A stretch of DNA of 64,000 bases from an uncultured Flavobacteriales bacterium (lineage in GTDB: Bacteria; Bacteroidota; Bacteroidia; Flavobacteriales_G; Salibacteraceae): the NCBI GenBank assembly GCA_943788725.1, contig CALSRJ010000006.1:62001-126000 (forward strand), in the 5' to 3' direction. The notes beneath the pieces were generated by a model. That model was not told the origin of the DNA. It saw only the letters and a list, made by a program, of their open reading frames with translations, and made no database searches. Each line of letters opens with the position of its first letter. The first letter of the stretch is position 1. The translations under genes and the position numbers were made by a program. This document shows positions 8,975 to 17,702 of the stretch, in pieces.

Positions 8975-9994
8975 ATGACGATTACGGATTCCCTGCAATT
9001 ACTGAGACATTGGACACCTGGCAAGGTTTCAAATGCCTTGTTGACCTTGGCCAGTTATTACTACGGCAGGTTGACCGGCAATTCGCGTCATTGGGGATTA
9101 CCGATCAGCCTATCCATTGAGCCGACCACCGCCTGCAACCTGCGTTGTCCGGAATGCCCCAGCGGGTTGCGCAATTTTACCCGACCGACCGGCAAGCTAG
9201 ACCTAGATTTATTGGGTAAAATCCTGAGTGATGTACGAAACCATTGCACTTACATCAACTTCTATTTTCAAGGAGAGCCCTACCTCCACCCTCATTTCTT
9301 TGACATGGTGAAGATGGCGGATGCTGCGGGAATCTACACGGCGACGAGCACGAACGCCCATTTCCTTGACGATGCACGTGCGAAAAAAACGGTAGAATCA
9401 GGGCTTGACCGACTGATCATCAGCATTGACGGCACGGAACAAGCAACGTATGAGAGTTATCGCATAGGAGGCAGCCTGGAAAAGGTGATCGAAGGAACCA
9501 AGAATGTGCTCAAGTGGAAACAGCAGCTCGGATCGAAGACTCCGCATGTGATTTTTCAGTTCTTAGTAGTGAAGCCGAACGAACATCAGGTAGACGAGGT
9601 TCACAAGATTGGTAAGGAATTGGGCGTGGATGAAGTAAAGCTCAAAACCGCTCAGGTCTATGACTTTGAGCACGGAAATGAGTTGATTCCCAGCATCGAT
9701 AAATACGCTCGCTACAAAGAGGTCGGAGGGGGAAAATGGGCAATCAAGAACCCACTCGACGACCATTGCTGGCGCATGTGGTCTGGAGCGGTGATTACCT
9801 GGGATGGAAAGGTGATTCCTTGTTGCTTTGACAAGGACGCGCACCACAGCATGGGTGAACTTCAAAAGGCCTCTTTTACGGAGATCTGGAAATCAGCAAG
9901 CTACCGCGCATTTCGCGCTAGTATTCTCACGAGCAGAAGCGAAGTTGAAATGTGTAAGAATTGTTCAGAAGGAACCCAGGTCTGGAGTTCCTGA
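8975..9994 (+). CDS. radical SAM/SPASM domain enzyme
   Basis: This 339-residue protein carries the radical SAM 4Fe-4S motif CNLRCPEC (CxxxCxxC) in TTACNLRCPECPSG, near residue 55. It has the partial TIM barrel (YINFYFQGEPYLHP, ATSTNAHFL, LIISIDGTEQATYE) and a C-terminal SPASM-type cysteine set (GKVIPCCFDKD and CKNCSEG) for auxiliary clusters. Reductive cleavage of SAM to the 5'-deoxyadenosyl radical is assured for the family, but the substrate is not. No peptide precursor, glycosyltransferase or partner lies beside it. I chose the ATG at 8975 over 8906 because a -7 promoter box lies between them and the extension looks non-coding. Confidence 0.9.
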   Translation: MTITDSLQLLRHWTPGKVSNALLTLASYYYGRLTGNSRHWGLPISLSIEPTTACNLRCPECPSGLRNFTRPTGKLDLDLLGKILSDVRNHCTYINFYFQGEPYLHPHFFDMVKMADAAGIYTATSTNAHFLDDARAKKTVESGLDRLIISIDGTEQATYESYRIGGSLEKVIEGTKNVLKWKQQLGSKTPHVIFQFLVVKPNEHQVDEVHKIGKELGVDEVKLKTAQVYDFEHGNELIPSIDKYARYKEVGGGKWAIKNPLDDHCWRMWSGAVITWDGKVIPCCFDKDAHHSMGELQKASFTEIWKSASYRAFRASILTSRSEVEMCKNCSEGTQVWSS

Positions 9995-10027
9995 AGTAGC
10001 CCGTAGCTATTATTCCTTAGACAAGGA

Positions 10028-10588
10028 TTAGACCGTCATGATGTCCTTCTCCTTGGTTGCGAGCATCTCGTCTACCTTGGTTGAAAAGCCATCGGTCAAT
10101 TTTTGAACCCGGTCTTCCGCATCCTTCGCCAAATCGTCTGAAATGCTCTCCTTTTGCAGCCTCTTGATCTCATCGTTGGCATCTTTCCTTGCGGTTCGAA
10201 TGGACACTTTAGCGTGCTCCCCTTCGCTTTTGGTCTGCTTCACTAGATTCATCCTCCGTTCCTCCGTAAGCGCTGGCACATTGATCATGATCAGTTCGCC
10301 GTTGTTCTGTGGGTTCAAACCGAGGTTGGCCATCATGATCGCACGCTCAATCGGTTCGAGCAGGCTCTTTTCCCACGGTTGAATGGAAATCGTACGCGGG
10401 TCGGGCGTATTGATGTTGCTGACTTGGTTTAAGGGTGTCATGGTTCCGTAATAGTCTACCATCACTCCACCCACCATACTGGGGTGTGCTTTTCCAGCGC
10501 GGATCTTCAACAGTTCCTTCATCAAGTGCTCCAGGGCCGCGTTCATAGATTCGCGGGCCATATACAATATCATTTCAATTTCTTCCAT
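10028..10588 (-). CDS. frr: ribosome recycling factor
   Basis: RRF works with EF-G to split the post-termination ribosome into subunits. At 186 residues it has the usual length, with the hallmark LLKIRAGKAHPSMV followed by the domain II hinge (VDYYGTMTPLNQVSNI), TISIQPWEKSLLEPIERAI, LTEERRMNLVKQTKSEGE and the final helices ending in TDGFSTKVDEMLATKEKDIM. It follows pyrH by 39 bp on the same strand, the widespread pyrH-frr pair. Confidence 0.97.
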   Translation of the reverse strand: MEEIEMILYMARESMNAALEHLMKELLKIRAGKAHPSMVGGVMVDYYGTMTPLNQVSNINTPDPRTISIQPWEKSLLEPIERAIMMANLGLNPQNNGELIMINVPALTEERRMNLVKQTKSEGEHAKVSIRTARKDANDEIKRLQKESISDDLAKDAEDRVQKLTDGFSTKVDEMLATKEKDIMTV

Positions 10589-10627
10589 CGCGTTGAGAAT
10601 ATCTGCAAATAAACGAATCCGTACGAT

Positions 10628-11344
10628 TTATGCCTCTACCAGCGTCCCTACTTGTTCGCCTTCTACCACACGGCGCAGGTTACCTGGACGGTTCATGTCA
10701 AAGACAATGATGGGAACGTTGTTCTCTCTACAAAGGGTAAAAGCCGTCATATCCATCACATTGAGGTTCTTGGCAATGGCATCGGTAAAAGAGATGTTGT
10801 CAAATTTCACCGCATCGTCGTTTTTCTCAGGGTCCGATGTGTAGATTCCATCGACGCGCGTTCCTTTCAAAATGACGTCGGCTTCGATCTCAATGGCTCG
10901 CAGTGATGCTGCGGTATCTGTAGTAAAGTAAGGATTACCCGTACCCGCACCAAAGATGACAACCCGACCTTTCTCGAGGTGCCTGACTGCCTTACGACGG
11001 ATGAATGGCTCAGCGATCTGCTCCATCTTTATGGCCGTTTGGAGCCTTGTTTTTATGCCGATAGACTCCAATGCTGATTGAAGAGAAAGGCTATTGATAA
11101 CCGTGGCCAACATGCCCATGTGATCTCCCTGCACGCGATCGATCATCGAACCATCCGCTTGAATTCCACGGAAGATGTTTCCACCTCCAATTACTACGGC
11201 TACTTCGATTCCCTTTTCTGAAATCTCTTTTATCTCGCGACTGTATTGCATCAACCGCACATTGTCAATGCCGTATTGCTTCTCCCCCATCAAAGCCTCT
11301 CCACTCAGTTTGAGAAGCACTCGTTTGTATTTCAATTCAGCCAT
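10628..11344 (-). CDS. pyrH: UMP kinase
   Basis: PyrH phosphorylates UMP to UDP with ATP in pyrimidine nucleotide synthesis. It is a cytoplasmic hexamer of the amino-acid-kinase fold. The 238-residue sequence shows [11 protein letters not shown], the glycine loop [21 protein letters not shown], and [17 protein letters not shown] that binds the nucleotide. The ATG lies only 4 nt after a TACGTTTG -7 box and downstream of a strong terminator that ends the ribosomal operon, so pyrH-frr has its own promoter and a probably leaderless mRNA. Confidence 0.97.
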   Translation of the reverse strand: MAELKYKRVLLKLSGEALMGEKQYGIDNVRLMQYSREIKEISEKGIEVAVVIGGGNIFRGIQADGSMIDRVQGDHMGMLATVINSLSLQSALESIGIKTRLQTAIKMEQIAEPFIRRKAVRHLEKGRVVIFGAGTGNPYFTTDTAASLRAIEIEADVILKGTRVDGIYTSDPEKNDDAVKFDNISFTDAIAKNLNVMDMTAFTLCRENNVPIIVFDMNRPGNLRRVVEGEQVGTLVEA

Positions 11345-11348
11345 AGGG

Positions 11349-11356
11349 CAAACGTA
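11349..11356 (-). promoter_or_regulatory. -7 box TACGTTTG for pyrH-frr, 4 nt from the ATG
   Basis: TACGTTTG on the minus strand matches TAnnTTTG and is followed by CCCT and the pyrH ATG. With the box centred near -7 the transcript would begin at or within about 2 nt of the ATG. It lies between the tsf terminator and pyrH. Confidence 0.6.
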
Positions 11357-11421
11357 ATTTTTTTACTCCAACGATGTCGCCTCAAATTGGCCCGCGCTTG
11401 GAACGGTCTCAAATCTAAGGC

Positions 11422-11450
11422 AAAAAAAAAGCGATGATCTCTCATCGCTT
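11422..11450 (-). terminator. Rho-independent terminator after tsf
   Basis: On the minus strand a perfect 9-bp stem AAGCGATGA / TCATCGCTT with a GAGA tetraloop is followed by an uninterrupted T run. It lies 20 bp after the tsf stop and ends the rplM-rpsI-rpsB-tsf unit. Confidence 0.93.
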
Positions 11451-11469
11451 CTTTATTCTGTCTTGTTCA

Positions 11470-12303
11470 TTAATTGAGCGCGAAACGCTTAAAAGATGTG
11501 ACGGTAAGACTACCATCGATGTCTTTGAGCATTTGCTCAACCGATTTCTTATTGTCCTTGATGAACGCTTGGCTCAACAGTGTATTCTCCTTGAAGAACT
11601 TATTGAGTTTACCCTGGGCGATCTTCTCAAGCATTTCTTCAGGCTTGCCTTCTTGACGAGCAAGGTCCATTCCGATCTCGAGCTCCTTATCGACTACCGA
11701 CTGTGGAACGCTGTTCTTATCAAGGGAAACAGGATTCATAGCAGCAATTTGCATGGCTACGTTTCTTCCGGCTTCGATTACTTGCTCACCATTACCGTTC
11801 AAACCTACCATAGAGGCAACTTGGTTGCCGGGGTGGTTGTACGCAACAACGGTGTCTGCCTCAACAACATCAAATGCACTGAGGTCGATCTTCTCGCCGA
11901 TCTTTCCGATCATCTCTGTAATCTTCTCACCGATGGTCAAGCCATTCTCGTAAGACTGGCCTTTCAGCTCATCTACGCTGGTAGAACCTGATTCCAATGC
12001 AATTCCTACAATCTTCTCTACGGTCTCTCCGAATTCTGCATTCTTAGCAACGAAATCCGTTTCGCAGCTCAACACCGCGATTACTCCGCGCTTGCCAGAG
12101 CCATCTGCTTTGGCGAAAACAAGTCCTTCAGACGCATCTCGATCACCGCGATTTGCAGCAACCTTCTGACCTTTCTTGCGCAAGATCTCAATTGCCTTAT
12201 CAAAGTCTCCTTCGGCCTCAACGAGTGCCTTCTTACAATCCATCATTCCGCTTCCCGTCATCTGGCGAAGCTTGTTAACCTCTGCTGCTGTAATCTTTGA
12301 CAT
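11470..12303 (-). CDS. tsf: translation elongation factor Ts
   Basis: EF-Ts is the guanine-nucleotide exchange factor for EF-Tu. The 277-residue protein begins with the UBA-like N-terminal domain (AAEVNKLRQMTGSGMMDCKK), then the signature TDFVAKNAEF in the core domain, and GRNVAMQIAAMNP in the second half. The length is normal for Bacteroidota. It lies 26 bp after rpsB, the classical pair, and is followed by a strong terminator. Confidence 0.97.
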   Translation of the reverse strand: MSKITAAEVNKLRQMTGSGMMDCKKALVEAEGDFDKAIEILRKKGQKVAANRGDRDASEGLVFAKADGSGKRGVIAVLSCETDFVAKNAEFGETVEKIVGIALESGSTSVDELKGQSYENGLTIGEKITEMIGKIGEKIDLSAFDVVEADTVVAYNHPGNQVASMVGLNGNGEQVIEAGRNVAMQIAAMNPVSLDKNSVPQSVVDKELEIGMDLARQEGKPEEMLEKIAQGKLNKFFKENTLLSQAFIKDNKKSVEQMLKDIDGSLTVTSFKRFALN

Positions 12304-12329
12304 TACTCTTTCTATTCTGATGTTCGTGA

Positions 12330-13133
12330 TTAGTCCTTTGACTCTTCAGCTACTTCAGTAACCGCTTCCGCAGCCTCTGTAGCTTCTGCAGCCTCCTTGA
12401 CCTTGGTTTCTTTCTCCTCCTCATCTTTCGCCTTATCGCGCTCTGTACGTCGCTCAGACAAACCTTCTTTGATCGCTTCCGTCATCACCTCGACGATCTT
12501 ATCAATGGACTTAGTTGCATCATCATTGCCTGGAATGGCGAAGTCAACTGAACGTGGATCAGAATTCGTATCCACGATAGCGAAGGTTGGGATGTTCAAT
12601 TTGCGTGCCTCGCGAACGGCGATGTGCTCTTTATTGATATCAATGATGAACAACGCAGCTGGAAGACGCGTAAGGTCAGCAATCGATCCAAAATCCTTTT
12701 CCAATTTCTCACGCTGACGGTCTACCTGAAGACGTTCACGCTTTGACATGGTAAGGAACGTACCGTCTGCCTTCATCTTATCGATAGAAGCCATTTTACG
12801 GATAGCCTTGCGGATGGTAACGAAGTTGGTAAGCATACCGCCTGGCCAACGCTCTGTTACGAAAGGCATGTTCACCTCCTTAACCCGAGACTCAAGCGTT
12901 TCTTTCGCTTGCTTCTTAGTGGACACGAACAGGATTTTCTTTCCTGATTTTGCGATTTGCTTCAAAGCGGACGCAGCTTCTTCAGCCTTTGCAACCGTCT
13001 TGTGTAGATCGATTACGTGGATTCCGTTGCGCTCCATAAAAATGTACGGAGCCATGTTTGGATTCCACTTTCTTTTCAAGTGTCCGAAATGCACACCTGC
13101 ATCAAGGAGCTCTTTGTAATTGGTTCTTGCCAT
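12330..13133 (-). CDS. rpsB: 30S ribosomal protein S2 (uS2)
   Basis: uS2 is a component of the small-subunit body. Landmarks are ELLDAGVHFGHLKRKWNPNM at the N-terminus, IDLHKTVAKAEEA, FVSTKKQAKE, WPGGMLTNF and FAIVDTNSDPRSVDFAIPGN. The protein is 267 residues. The last 35 or so form a low-complexity Glu/Ala/Lys/Val tail (EAAEATEAAEAVTEVAEES), a variable extension common in this protein family. It lies between rpsI and tsf and is probably read from the rplM promoter. Confidence 0.97.
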   Translation of the reverse strand: MARTNYKELLDAGVHFGHLKRKWNPNMAPYIFMERNGIHVIDLHKTVAKAEEAASALKQIAKSGKKILFVSTKKQAKETLESRVKEVNMPFVTERWPGGMLTNFVTIRKAIRKMASIDKMKADGTFLTMSKRERLQVDRQREKLEKDFGSIADLTRLPAALFIIDINKEHIAVREARKLNIPTFAIVDTNSDPRSVDFAIPGNDDATKSIDKIVEVMTEAIKEGLSERRTERDKAKDEEEKETKVKEAAEATEAAEAVTEVAEESKD

Positions 13134-13223
13134 GTTTACCTTCTTTTTAAATCAACCAACGGGTAGTTCGTTTGAAGTCCCGCCAGTTTAGATCCTAAAC
13201 AGTTATAGATGTATGAAAATGAA

Positions 13224-13610
13224 TTAACGCTTAGAGAACTGGAAGCGCTTACGTGCTTTCTTCTGACCAGGCTTCTTACGTTCCACCATACGCGGATCAC
13301 GCGTCATGAAACCTTCTGCGCGAAGCGCTGGCTTGAACTCTTCATTGATTTTCACCAACGCGCGGGAGATTCCTAGGCGAATCGCCTCTACCTGACCGTT
13401 GATTCCACCACCGGTAACATTCACAACTACGTCATACTGACCGGCTGTTTCTGTTGTTTCGAATGGTTGGTTAAGCTTGTGATGCAAAAACGCGGTGTCT
13501 ACATAATCCTTGTAGTCGCGATCATTGATGGTCATATTACCCTTTCCTTTCTTCAGGTAAACTCTAGCGATGCTAGACTTTCTGCGACCGAGTGCATTGA
13601 TGATGTCCAT
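13224..13610 (-). CDS. rpsI: 30S ribosomal protein S9 (uS9)
   Basis: uS9 has a long basic C-terminal tail that reaches the P-site tRNA. The 128-residue sequence begins INALGRRKSSIARVYLKKG, contains VTGGGINGQVEAIRLGISRA, and ends KKPGQKKARKRFQFSKR, the universally conserved terminus with a final Lys-Arg. It starts 1 bp after the rplM stop, the conserved L13-S9 pair. Confidence 0.98.
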   Translation of the reverse strand: MDIINALGRRKSSIARVYLKKGKGNMTINDRDYKDYVDTAFLHHKLNQPFETTETAGQYDVVVNVTGGGINGQVEAIRLGISRALVKINEEFKPALRAEGFMTRDPRMVERKKPGQKKARKRFQFSKR

Positions 13611-13611
13611 C

Positions 13612-14067
13612 TTACTTTATTGCGTTGATATCGATTGTCGTTGGTTGCTGTGCTTCATGTGGATGCTCAGGGCCCACATATACGTACAGGTTTCGGAACA
13701 TTTGACTTCCGAGCTTATTCTTTGGGAGCATTCCTTTCACCGCCCACTCAACGAGGTCCGTTGGCTTGCGCTGCAAAGTCTCCTCAGCAGAACGTGAACG
13801 CTGACCACCTGGGTGACCCGTGTGCCACAGACGCTCTTTTGTCTCGACCTTGTTTCCTGAAAGTTGAATTTTTTCCGCGTTGACCACGATCACATTGTCT
13901 CCACAGTCTACGTGTGGCGTAAAGTTCGTCTTGTGCTTACCGCGTAGCAAATAGGCTACGTTGGAAGAAAAACGACCTAGGATTTGATCTTTTGCATCAA
14001 CCACAACCCACCGCTTATCTGCGGTAGCGCTGTTCGCTGAAATGGTCTTGTAACTCAATTGACTCAC
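13612..14067 (-). CDS. rplM: 50S ribosomal protein L13 (uL13)
   Basis: uL13 is an early-assembling large-subunit protein. The 151 residues show DKRWVVVDAKDQILGRFSSN, YLLRGKHKTNFTPHVDCGD, the NAEKIQLSGNK segment and GMLPKNKLGSQMFRNLYVY. The start appears to be GTG at 14065-14067. It is preceded by a canonical promoter and a leader of about 32 nt that begins with a small hairpin, and it heads the rplM-rpsI-rpsB-tsf unit. Confidence 0.97.
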   Translation of the reverse strand: MSQLSYKTISANSATADKRWVVVDAKDQILGRFSSNVAYLLRGKHKTNFTPHVDCGDNVIVVNAEKIQLSGNKVETKERLWHTGHPGGQRSRSAEETLQRKPTDLVEWAVKGMLPKNKLGSQMFRNLYVYVGPEHPHEAQQPTTIDINAIK

Positions 14068-14085
14068 TGTTCCAATAGTTTTATT

Positions 14086-14100
14086 CCCCTCAAAAAGGGG
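14086..14100 (-). promoter_or_regulatory. hairpin at the 5' end of the rplM mRNA leader
   Basis: On the minus strand CCCCT-TTTTG-AGGGG forms a 5-bp G/C-rich stem with a 5-nt loop. Counting from the -7 box at 14103-14110, the predicted transcription start is near 14099, so the hairpin would be at the very 5' end of the mRNA. It could stabilise the transcript or act as a ribosomal-protein leader. Autoregulation is inference. Confidence 0.4.
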
Positions 14101-14102
14101 CG

Positions 14103-14133
14103 CAAAGATAGAACTATTTTTAACTGCGTCAAA
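14103..14133 (-). promoter_or_regulatory. canonical promoter of rplM-rpsI-rpsB-tsf
   Basis: On the minus strand TTTG (14133-14130), a 19-nt spacer and TATCTTTG (14110-14103) match the full Bacteroidota consensus TTTG-N19-TAnnTTTG without a mismatch. It is the best promoter in the window and lies 35 nt upstream of the rplM GTG. Confidence 0.85.
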
Positions 14134-14165
14134 CAGTTACCAAAAGAATTTATCCTAAGGTTTAT

Positions 14166-15356
14166 CTACGATATGACCCCTAAGTCTTTCCCTACTTTGG
14201 TAAAGGCACTGATGGCTTTATCAAGATGCTGACGATCATGCCCTGCGGAGAGCTGCACACGGATCCTGGCTTGCTCCTTTGGAACTACTGGAAAGAAGAA
14301 TCCTATCACATAAATTCCTTCTGCTAACAATCGGTCGGCAAAGCGCTGCGAGAGTGCTGCATCGTACAACATGATCGGAACGATTGCAGAGTCGCCATCC
14401 TTGATCTCAAAACCAGCCACCTTGATGCCTTTTTTGAAATAGTTGACGTTCTCCTCGAGCTTATCCCTGAGTTCAGTGCTCTCGCTTAAAAGGTCAAATA
14501 CGGCGATAGAGGCTCCGACAATACTTGGAGCAAGTGAGTTGCTAAACAAATAAGGTCGGCTGCGTTGGCGCAGTAATTCAATGATTTCCTTTTTACCAGT
14601 GGTAAACCCACCCATGGCACCTCCAAGTGCTTTTCCCAAGGTACCCGTGATGATATCAACGCGACCGATGACATTCTTCAGTTCAATTGTGCCTCGCCCT
14701 GATTTTCCGATAAACCCAGTAGCGTGGCATTCGTCCACCATGACCATCGCATCGTACTTATCTGCAAGGTCACAGATCTTATCGAGTTGCGCTACGTACC
14801 CATCCATGGAGAAGACTCCATCCGTAACGATGATTTTATTGCGGGCACCGGAGGCAGCTTTGAGCTGTTCTTCGAGGTCAGCCATATCATTGTTCGCATA
14901 GCGATAGCGTTGGGCCTTACACAGGCGCACACCGTCGATGATACTGGCATGGTTCAATGCGTCAGAGATGATTGCGTCGTCTGGACCGAGCAGCGGCTCA
15001 AACACACCCCCATTGGCATCAAATGCCGCGGCATATAAAATGGTGTCCTCTGTTCCTAGAAAGTCCGCAATCTTTTGTTCAAGCTCTTTGTGAATGTCTT
15101 GGGTGCCACAAATGAAACGCACAGAAGACATACCGAAGCCGTGTGAATCCAGCGCATCCTTTGCCGCTTGCACAACCTTCGGATGGGAAGAGAGTCCCAA
15201 ATAATTGTTCGAGCAGAAGTTCAAGACTTCTTGTCCCGTGCTGATTTTAATCGACGCTCCTTGCACAGAGGTGATCACGCGTTCCTTCTTAAATAATCCA
15301 GACGCCTCTATCGACTTGAGTTCTTCTTCTAATTGTTGTTTAATCTTCCCGTACAT
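14166..15356 (-). CDS. kbl: glycine C-acetyltransferase (2-amino-3-ketobutyrate CoA ligase)
   Basis: This PLP-dependent alpha-oxoamine synthase converts 2-amino-3-ketobutyrate and CoA to glycine and acetyl-CoA in threonine degradation. All 396 residues are present and very close to the E. coli Kbl pattern: [67 protein letters not shown], and the Schiff-base lysine in [14 protein letters not shown]. Serine palmitoyltransferase and 8-amino-7-oxononanoate synthase share the fold but match these segments less well. Threonine dehydrogenase is not adjacent. Confidence 0.93.
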   Translation of the reverse strand: MYGKIKQQLEEELKSIEASGLFKKERVITSVQGASIKISTGQEVLNFCSNNYLGLSSHPKVVQAAKDALDSHGFGMSSVRFICGTQDIHKELEQKIADFLGTEDTILYAAAFDANGGVFEPLLGPDDAIISDALNHASIIDGVRLCKAQRYRYANNDMADLEEQLKAASGARNKIIVTDGVFSMDGYVAQLDKICDLADKYDAMVMVDECHATGFIGKSGRGTIELKNVIGRVDIITGTLGKALGGAMGGFTTGKKEIIELLRQRSRPYLFSNSLAPSIVGASIAVFDLLSESTELRDKLEENVNYFKKGIKVAGFEIKDGDSAIVPIMLYDAALSQRFADRLLAEGIYVIGFFFPVVPKEQARIRVQLSAGHDRQHLDKAISAFTKVGKDLGVIS

Positions 15357-15381
15357 ATGCTTGAAAATTTGGGCGAAAAAT

Positions 15382-15409
15382 AAAAAAGCAGCCGCGAATG
15401 GGCTGCTTT
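15382..15409 (-). terminator. Rho-independent terminator after gdhA
   Basis: On the minus strand the 9-bp stem AAAGCAGCC / GGCTGCTTT with a 7-nt loop is followed by TTTTTTA. It lies 26 bp beyond the gdhA stop and just upstream of kbl. Confidence 0.85.
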
Positions 15410-15434
15410 CATGTTAACTATTTCAATGTAGTCA

Positions 15435-16784
15435 TCAAACGTGACCTTGCGCAATCATCGCATTGGCTACCTTGATGAATCCTGCGACGTTTGCACCTTT
15501 TACGTAGTTCACGTAGCCTTCGCTATCGCTTCCGTACTGCACACAAGCTTCGTGAATGCTGTTCATGATGCCGTGGAGCTTTTGATCTACTTCTTCACGT
15601 GTCCAACTGAGGCGCAATGAGTTCTGACTCATCTCCAATCCTGATGTTGCGACACCGCCAGCATTCGAAGCTTTGCCTGGAGAGAAAAGAATCTTAGCCT
15701 CAAGGAATACCTCCACAGCTTTTGGTGTGCAAGGCATATTCGCCCCTTCACTTACGCAAATACAACCATTGTTTACCAAGGTTTTGGCATCCTCAGCATT
15801 CACTTCGTTTTGAGTAGCTGAAGGCAGTGCGATGTCCACCTTAACGCTCCAAGGACGCTGCCCTTCGTAATACTCTGCTCCGAACTCAGCCGCGTATTCA
15901 CTAATCCTACCTCGTCGATTATTCTTTAGGTCCTTGATCCATGCCAATTTGTTTGCATCGATACCATCTTTGTCATGGATAAACCCTCCTGAATCCGACA
16001 TCGTTAGAACTTTTGCTCCTAGCTCTGTCAACTTCTCGCAAGTGTATTGCGCTACATTACCGCTTCCTGAGATTGATACCGTTTTGCCCTCGAGGCTCTC
16101 TCCTTTAGTCTTGAGCATGTTTTCTGCGAAGTACACATTACCATACCCCGTAGCTTCTGGACGGATAAGGCTTCCACCAAACTCGATTCCCTTTCCAGTC
16201 AACACACCTGTGAATTCGTTTCGAATACGCTTGTACTGACCGAACATATAGCCGATCTCACGTCCACCCACTCCGATGTCGCCGGCAGGAACGTCCGTAT
16301 CAGGACCGATGTACTTTGACAATTCTGTCATGAAGCTTTGACAAAAGCGCATCACCTCATTGTCTGATTTGCCCTTCGGATTGAAATCAGATCCTCCTTT
16401 ACCGCCTCCCATTGGAAGTGTGGTGAGAGAGTTCTTGAATACTTGCTCAAAAGCGAGGAATTTCAAGATGCTCAAATTTACCGAAGGATGAAAACGAAGT
16501 CCGCCCTTGTAGGGTCCGATCGCAGAATTCATTTGAATGCGATAGCCACGATTGACCTGAAACTCTCCCTTGTCATCGATCCAAGGCACACGAAACATGA
16601 TTACGCGCTCCGGCTCAACAATCCGGTTTAGGATATTGGCGTCGGCGTATTCTTTTTTATCTGCGATGAATGGAATAACGGTCTCAGCGACCTCATGAAC
16701 TGCTTGAAGAAATTCGGTCTCGTTCGGATTCTTGGCTTTTACTGAATCCATGAACGCGTCTATCTGCGACTGATAATTGCTCAT
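15435..16784 (-). CDS. gdhA: NADP-type glutamate dehydrogenase
   Basis: GdhA reductively aminates 2-oxoglutarate with ammonia and NADPH. At 449 residues it matches the hexameric bacterial class. Signatures are GPYKGGLRFHPSVNLSILKF, PMGGGKGGSDFNPKGKSD with the catalytic lysine region, PAGDIGVGGREIGYMFGQYK, the Rossmann motif SGSGNVAQYTCEK, and SEGANMPCTPKA. The ATG lies 42 nt after a TACTTTTG -7 box, and a terminator follows the stop, so it is probably monocistronic. Confidence 0.97.
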   Translation of the reverse strand: MSNYQSQIDAFMDSVKAKNPNETEFLQAVHEVAETVIPFIADKKEYADANILNRIVEPERVIMFRVPWIDDKGEFQVNRGYRIQMNSAIGPYKGGLRFHPSVNLSILKFLAFEQVFKNSLTTLPMGGGKGGSDFNPKGKSDNEVMRFCQSFMTELSKYIGPDTDVPAGDIGVGGREIGYMFGQYKRIRNEFTGVLTGKGIEFGGSLIRPEATGYGNVYFAENMLKTKGESLEGKTVSISGSGNVAQYTCEKLTELGAKVLTMSDSGGFIHDKDGIDANKLAWIKDLKNNRRGRISEYAAEFGAEYYEGQRPWSVKVDIALPSATQNEVNAEDAKTLVNNGCICVSEGANMPCTPKAVEVFLEAKILFSPGKASNAGGVATSGLEMSQNSLRLSWTREEVDQKLHGIMNSIHEACVQYGSDSEGYVNYVKGANVAGFIKVANAMIAQGHV

Positions 16785-16826
16785 TGTGAACTAGTTAAGT
16801 ATCTGTGTAGTCTGTGAATTGTGGCG

Positions 16827-16834
16827 CAAAAGTA
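16827..16834 (-). promoter_or_regulatory. -7 box TACTTTTG for gdhA
   Basis: TACTTTTG on the minus strand matches TAnnTTTG, 42 nt upstream of the gdhA ATG, in the gap after the preceding gene. A -33 element at standard spacing is not obvious. Confidence 0.5.
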
Positions 16835-16862
16835 GGAGAAATACAATCTGGGAAGCGGTTTT

Positions 16863-17702
16863 TTACTCTTGGTCTGATGGATATTTTTCGCGATACATCC
16901 TCACCTGCTCTTCCCAGTACCTCCGCGTCACATCTTGATCATCTAGGAAGAAGAATTCGCCCCCCCACTTGTGCTTGACTCGCTTGAAGACAATGACGTC
17001 AATTCCCTCCTTCACCACCACCCTTAACACGGTGCTATTGTCCAGCGTAAAGGTCTCTTCCGTAACGCCATTATCGAAGGTTTTGAAATCTTCTTTGACC
17101 ATCTTCTTTTCTACCCGCTCAGGCGTCGGACTAGGTTTAGCTTTTGGCTGCAACTCAATGTTTCGCGCACTGACGGTATGGTTCGGAGAATTTGGCTCTG
17201 CTTTCGCGACAGGCGGAGGAGTTTCTTTTGGCGCTTCTCTCGGTGGCTCAATTGCCTCGGCAATGACTTGGGCAGAGTCGACTTCGTTCGCTCCTACTAC
17301 TTCTGGGGACACGTCGTCCATGGTTCTGCCTTCCATTTGTTTAGAAGCAGCCGTGGGCAGTTTCGCGGCATCCAACTTGGGTACAACTACCATAATGGAA
17401 TCTACGGAACGGGCTGCGGTGCGGGCCATGAGAATGTCGAGGTCGTTGACTTTGGAGATGAGCCATTGTTCTTGCTCAGCATTGTACTGAATGGCCTCCT
17501 GATAGGCCATCCGAGCGACGACGTATTGCTTCTTTTCAAATGCAGCGTCGGCGCTTTGCAACGTCTCCTCGTATCTTTGCTCTCGCTCTATCAGGGCTTC
17601 GAATTCCGCCTTTTTTTGTTGGTCTTTTTTACTTAGGGGAGGTTGAGCCACCAATCCGAATGAAAGGCAGAGAAAAATGCATATGGAAAAGTACTGTCTC
17701 AT
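16863..17702 (-). CDS. exported protein of unknown function, 279 aa
   Basis: I do not recognise the family. A signal peptide (MRQYFSICIFLCLSFGLVAQ) is followed by a helical, charged region at about 25-95 with a TPR-like stretch (FEKKQYVVARMAYQEAIQYN). A Pro/Ala/Glu/Lys-rich linker spans about 120-195, and a compact C-terminal domain of about 80 residues contains VLRVVVKEGIDVIVFKRVKH and ends RRYWEEQVRMYREKYPSDQE. The layout suggests a periplasmic protein with two folded parts on a flexible tether. It overlaps the Nudix gene by 4 bp and is the last gene of the kinase-Nudix operon. Confidence 0.8.
   Translation of the reverse strand: MRQYFSICIFLCLSFGLVAQPPLSKKDQQKKAEFEALIEREQRYEETLQSADAAFEKKQYVVARMAYQEAIQYNAEQEQWLISKVNDLDILMARTAARSVDSIMVVVPKLDAAKLPTAASKQMEGRTMDDVSPEVVGANEVDSAQVIAEAIEPPREAPKETPPPVAKAEPNSPNHTVSARNIELQPKAKPSPTPERVEKKMVKEDFKTFDNGVTEETFTLDNSTVLRVVVKEGIDVIVFKRVKHKWGGEFFFLDDQDVTRRYWEEQVRMYREKYPSDQE

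Noticed and set aside
11434-11991. 185-codon open frame on the plus strand opposite tsf
   Set aside because: It begins inside the tsf terminator and runs antisense to a clear EF-Ts gene; its composition follows the tsf codons.
13134-13223. 90-bp gap between rpsB and rpsI as a separate promoter for rpsB-tsf
   Set aside because: No TAnnTTTG box or terminator was found there, so read-through from the rplM promoter is the simpler view.
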